From positions 1 through 64,000 of the forward strand of contig NZ_JALJYF010000001.1 in the NCBI RefSeq assembly GCF_024170465.1: DNA of 64,000 bases. Direction: 5' to 3'. The stretch is from Natronospira proteinivora (GTDB lineage Bacteria; Pseudomonadota; Gammaproteobacteria; Natronospirales; Natronospiraceae). The position numbers and the translations under genes are program-made. Under the pieces are notes generated by a model. It saw only the letters and a list, made by a program, of their open reading frames with translations, was not told the origin of the DNA and searched no databases. Shown here piece by piece: positions 63,602-64,000 of this stretch; within the stretch, counting starts at the first letter, position 1; every line of letters starts with the position of its first letter.

Positions 63602-64000
63602 TGACCGCTGAGCAGCTTAAGCCGCTTTCCCTGTCCATGCTACTGGACGGTATCGCCCCGATGAGCGAGGACGAGGATCTGGTGCCCGAGCATCTCAGCC
63701 TGGATAGCCGGCAGATCGCCGAGGGCGGGCTGTTTCTGGCTTGCCGGGGCAGTGGCGGCCATCACGGTCTGGACCACGTGGAGCAGGCCGTGGCACAAGG
63801 GGCCGTGGCCCTGTTCTGGGAGCCGGCTGCGGATCGCAAGCCGCCGGCACTGGATATTCCCGTGATTGCGGTGCCCGAACTGTCCCGGCAAGCAGGCCGG
63901 ATCGCGGCCCGATTCTACGGCGATCCTTCTCGTCATCTGCGGGTGATCGGTGTGACCGGCACCAATGGCAAGACATCCATTGCCCATGTCCTGGCGTCGG
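63598..64000 (+). CDS. murE: UDP-MurNAc-tripeptide synthetase (partial, cut by window end)
   Basis: Adds meso-diaminopimelate to UDP-MurNAc-L-Ala-D-Glu. Only the first 134 codons are here. They include the N-terminal substrate domain (HLSLDSRQIAEGGLFLACRG, the S-R-x-V/I motif) and the ATP-binding GVTGTNGKTS P-loop start. The start is ATG 63598, overlapping ftsI by 4 bp, or ATG 63601. DAP rather than lysine is inferred from the gammaproteobacterial context. Confidence 0.92.
   Translation, partial: MMTAEQLKPLSLSMLLDGIAPMSEDEDLVPEHLSLDSRQIAEGGLFLACRGSGGHHGLDHVEQAVAQGAVALFWEPAADRKPPALDIPVIAVPELSRQAGRIAARFYGDPSRHLRVIGVTGTNGKTSIAHVLAS

Overview
The window is a GC-rich stretch of gammaproteobacterial chromosome with almost no mobile DNA. 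From about 32.8 kb to the right edge, gene order matches the Pseudomonas-type backbone: PTS-Ntr and rpoN, then LPS transport, murA-hisGDC-degS/algW, petABC-sspAB, gmhA-yraN-lpoA, rsmI-rnpB, and the start of the division/cell-wall (dcw) cluster. Acidic exported proteins, ubiquinone and cytochrome bc1 genes, and a metK/ahcY pair with a SAH riboswitch suggest an aerobic, possibly halophilic member of the Ectothiorhodospiraceae/Chromatiales type. That placement is inference only.

Left third (1-17.4 kb): the Lys-rich tail of an unidentified protein encoded by a perfect 15-bp tandem repeat; rnd; a small membrane protein; mpl-ubiX (peptidoglycan recycling and prenyl-FMN synthesis); an exported amidohydrolase; a LON-domain protein; hemL; thiD-thiE; rubredoxin; a cpdA-aldolase-TraB/GumN operon; and a methyltransferase. 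A SAM-cycle block follows: metK, SAH riboswitch, ahcY, with a DUF62 SAM hydrolase 0.7 kb past ahcY. A REP-like palindrome lies after ahcY.

Middle (17.5-32.8 kb): a glycosyltransferase; the glycolytic run tkt-gap-pgk-pyk without fba directly after it; and, between pgk and pyk, an 0.8-kb non-coding island carrying two inverted copies of a structured repeat of about 183 bp. Next come a leftward operon (gamma-glutamylcyclotransferase, MAPEG protein, heme-oxygenase-like protein) and a rightward, tightly packed four-gene set: penicillin acylase, Cys/His-rich lipoprotein, PAS histidine kinase and single-domain response regulator. This four-gene set is the most interesting accessory gene group here.

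Right half (32.8-64 kb): an orphan ParA-like ATPase; the leftward block kdsD-kdsC-lptC-lptA-lptB-rpoN-hpf-ptsN-rapZ-npr-ptsI; a YrbG-type antiporter; and rightward ibaG-murA-hisG-hisD-hisC. The mla genes often found beside kdsD/ibaG are absent at this point. After a convergent DegS-like protease come petABC-sspAB, a leftward group (GlcD-like oxidase, gmhA/diaA, yraN, lpoA), rsmI, RNase P RNA with its own promoter, and mraZ-rsmH-ftsL-ftsI-murE, cut by the window edge. The mraZ promoter is followed by three MraZ boxes spaced exactly 10 bp apart.

Start codons were moved from the longest possible reading frame wherever a Shine-Dalgarno site or family length supported it; this is stated in the entries. 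No tRNA, CRISPR array, insertion sequence or prophage was seen.
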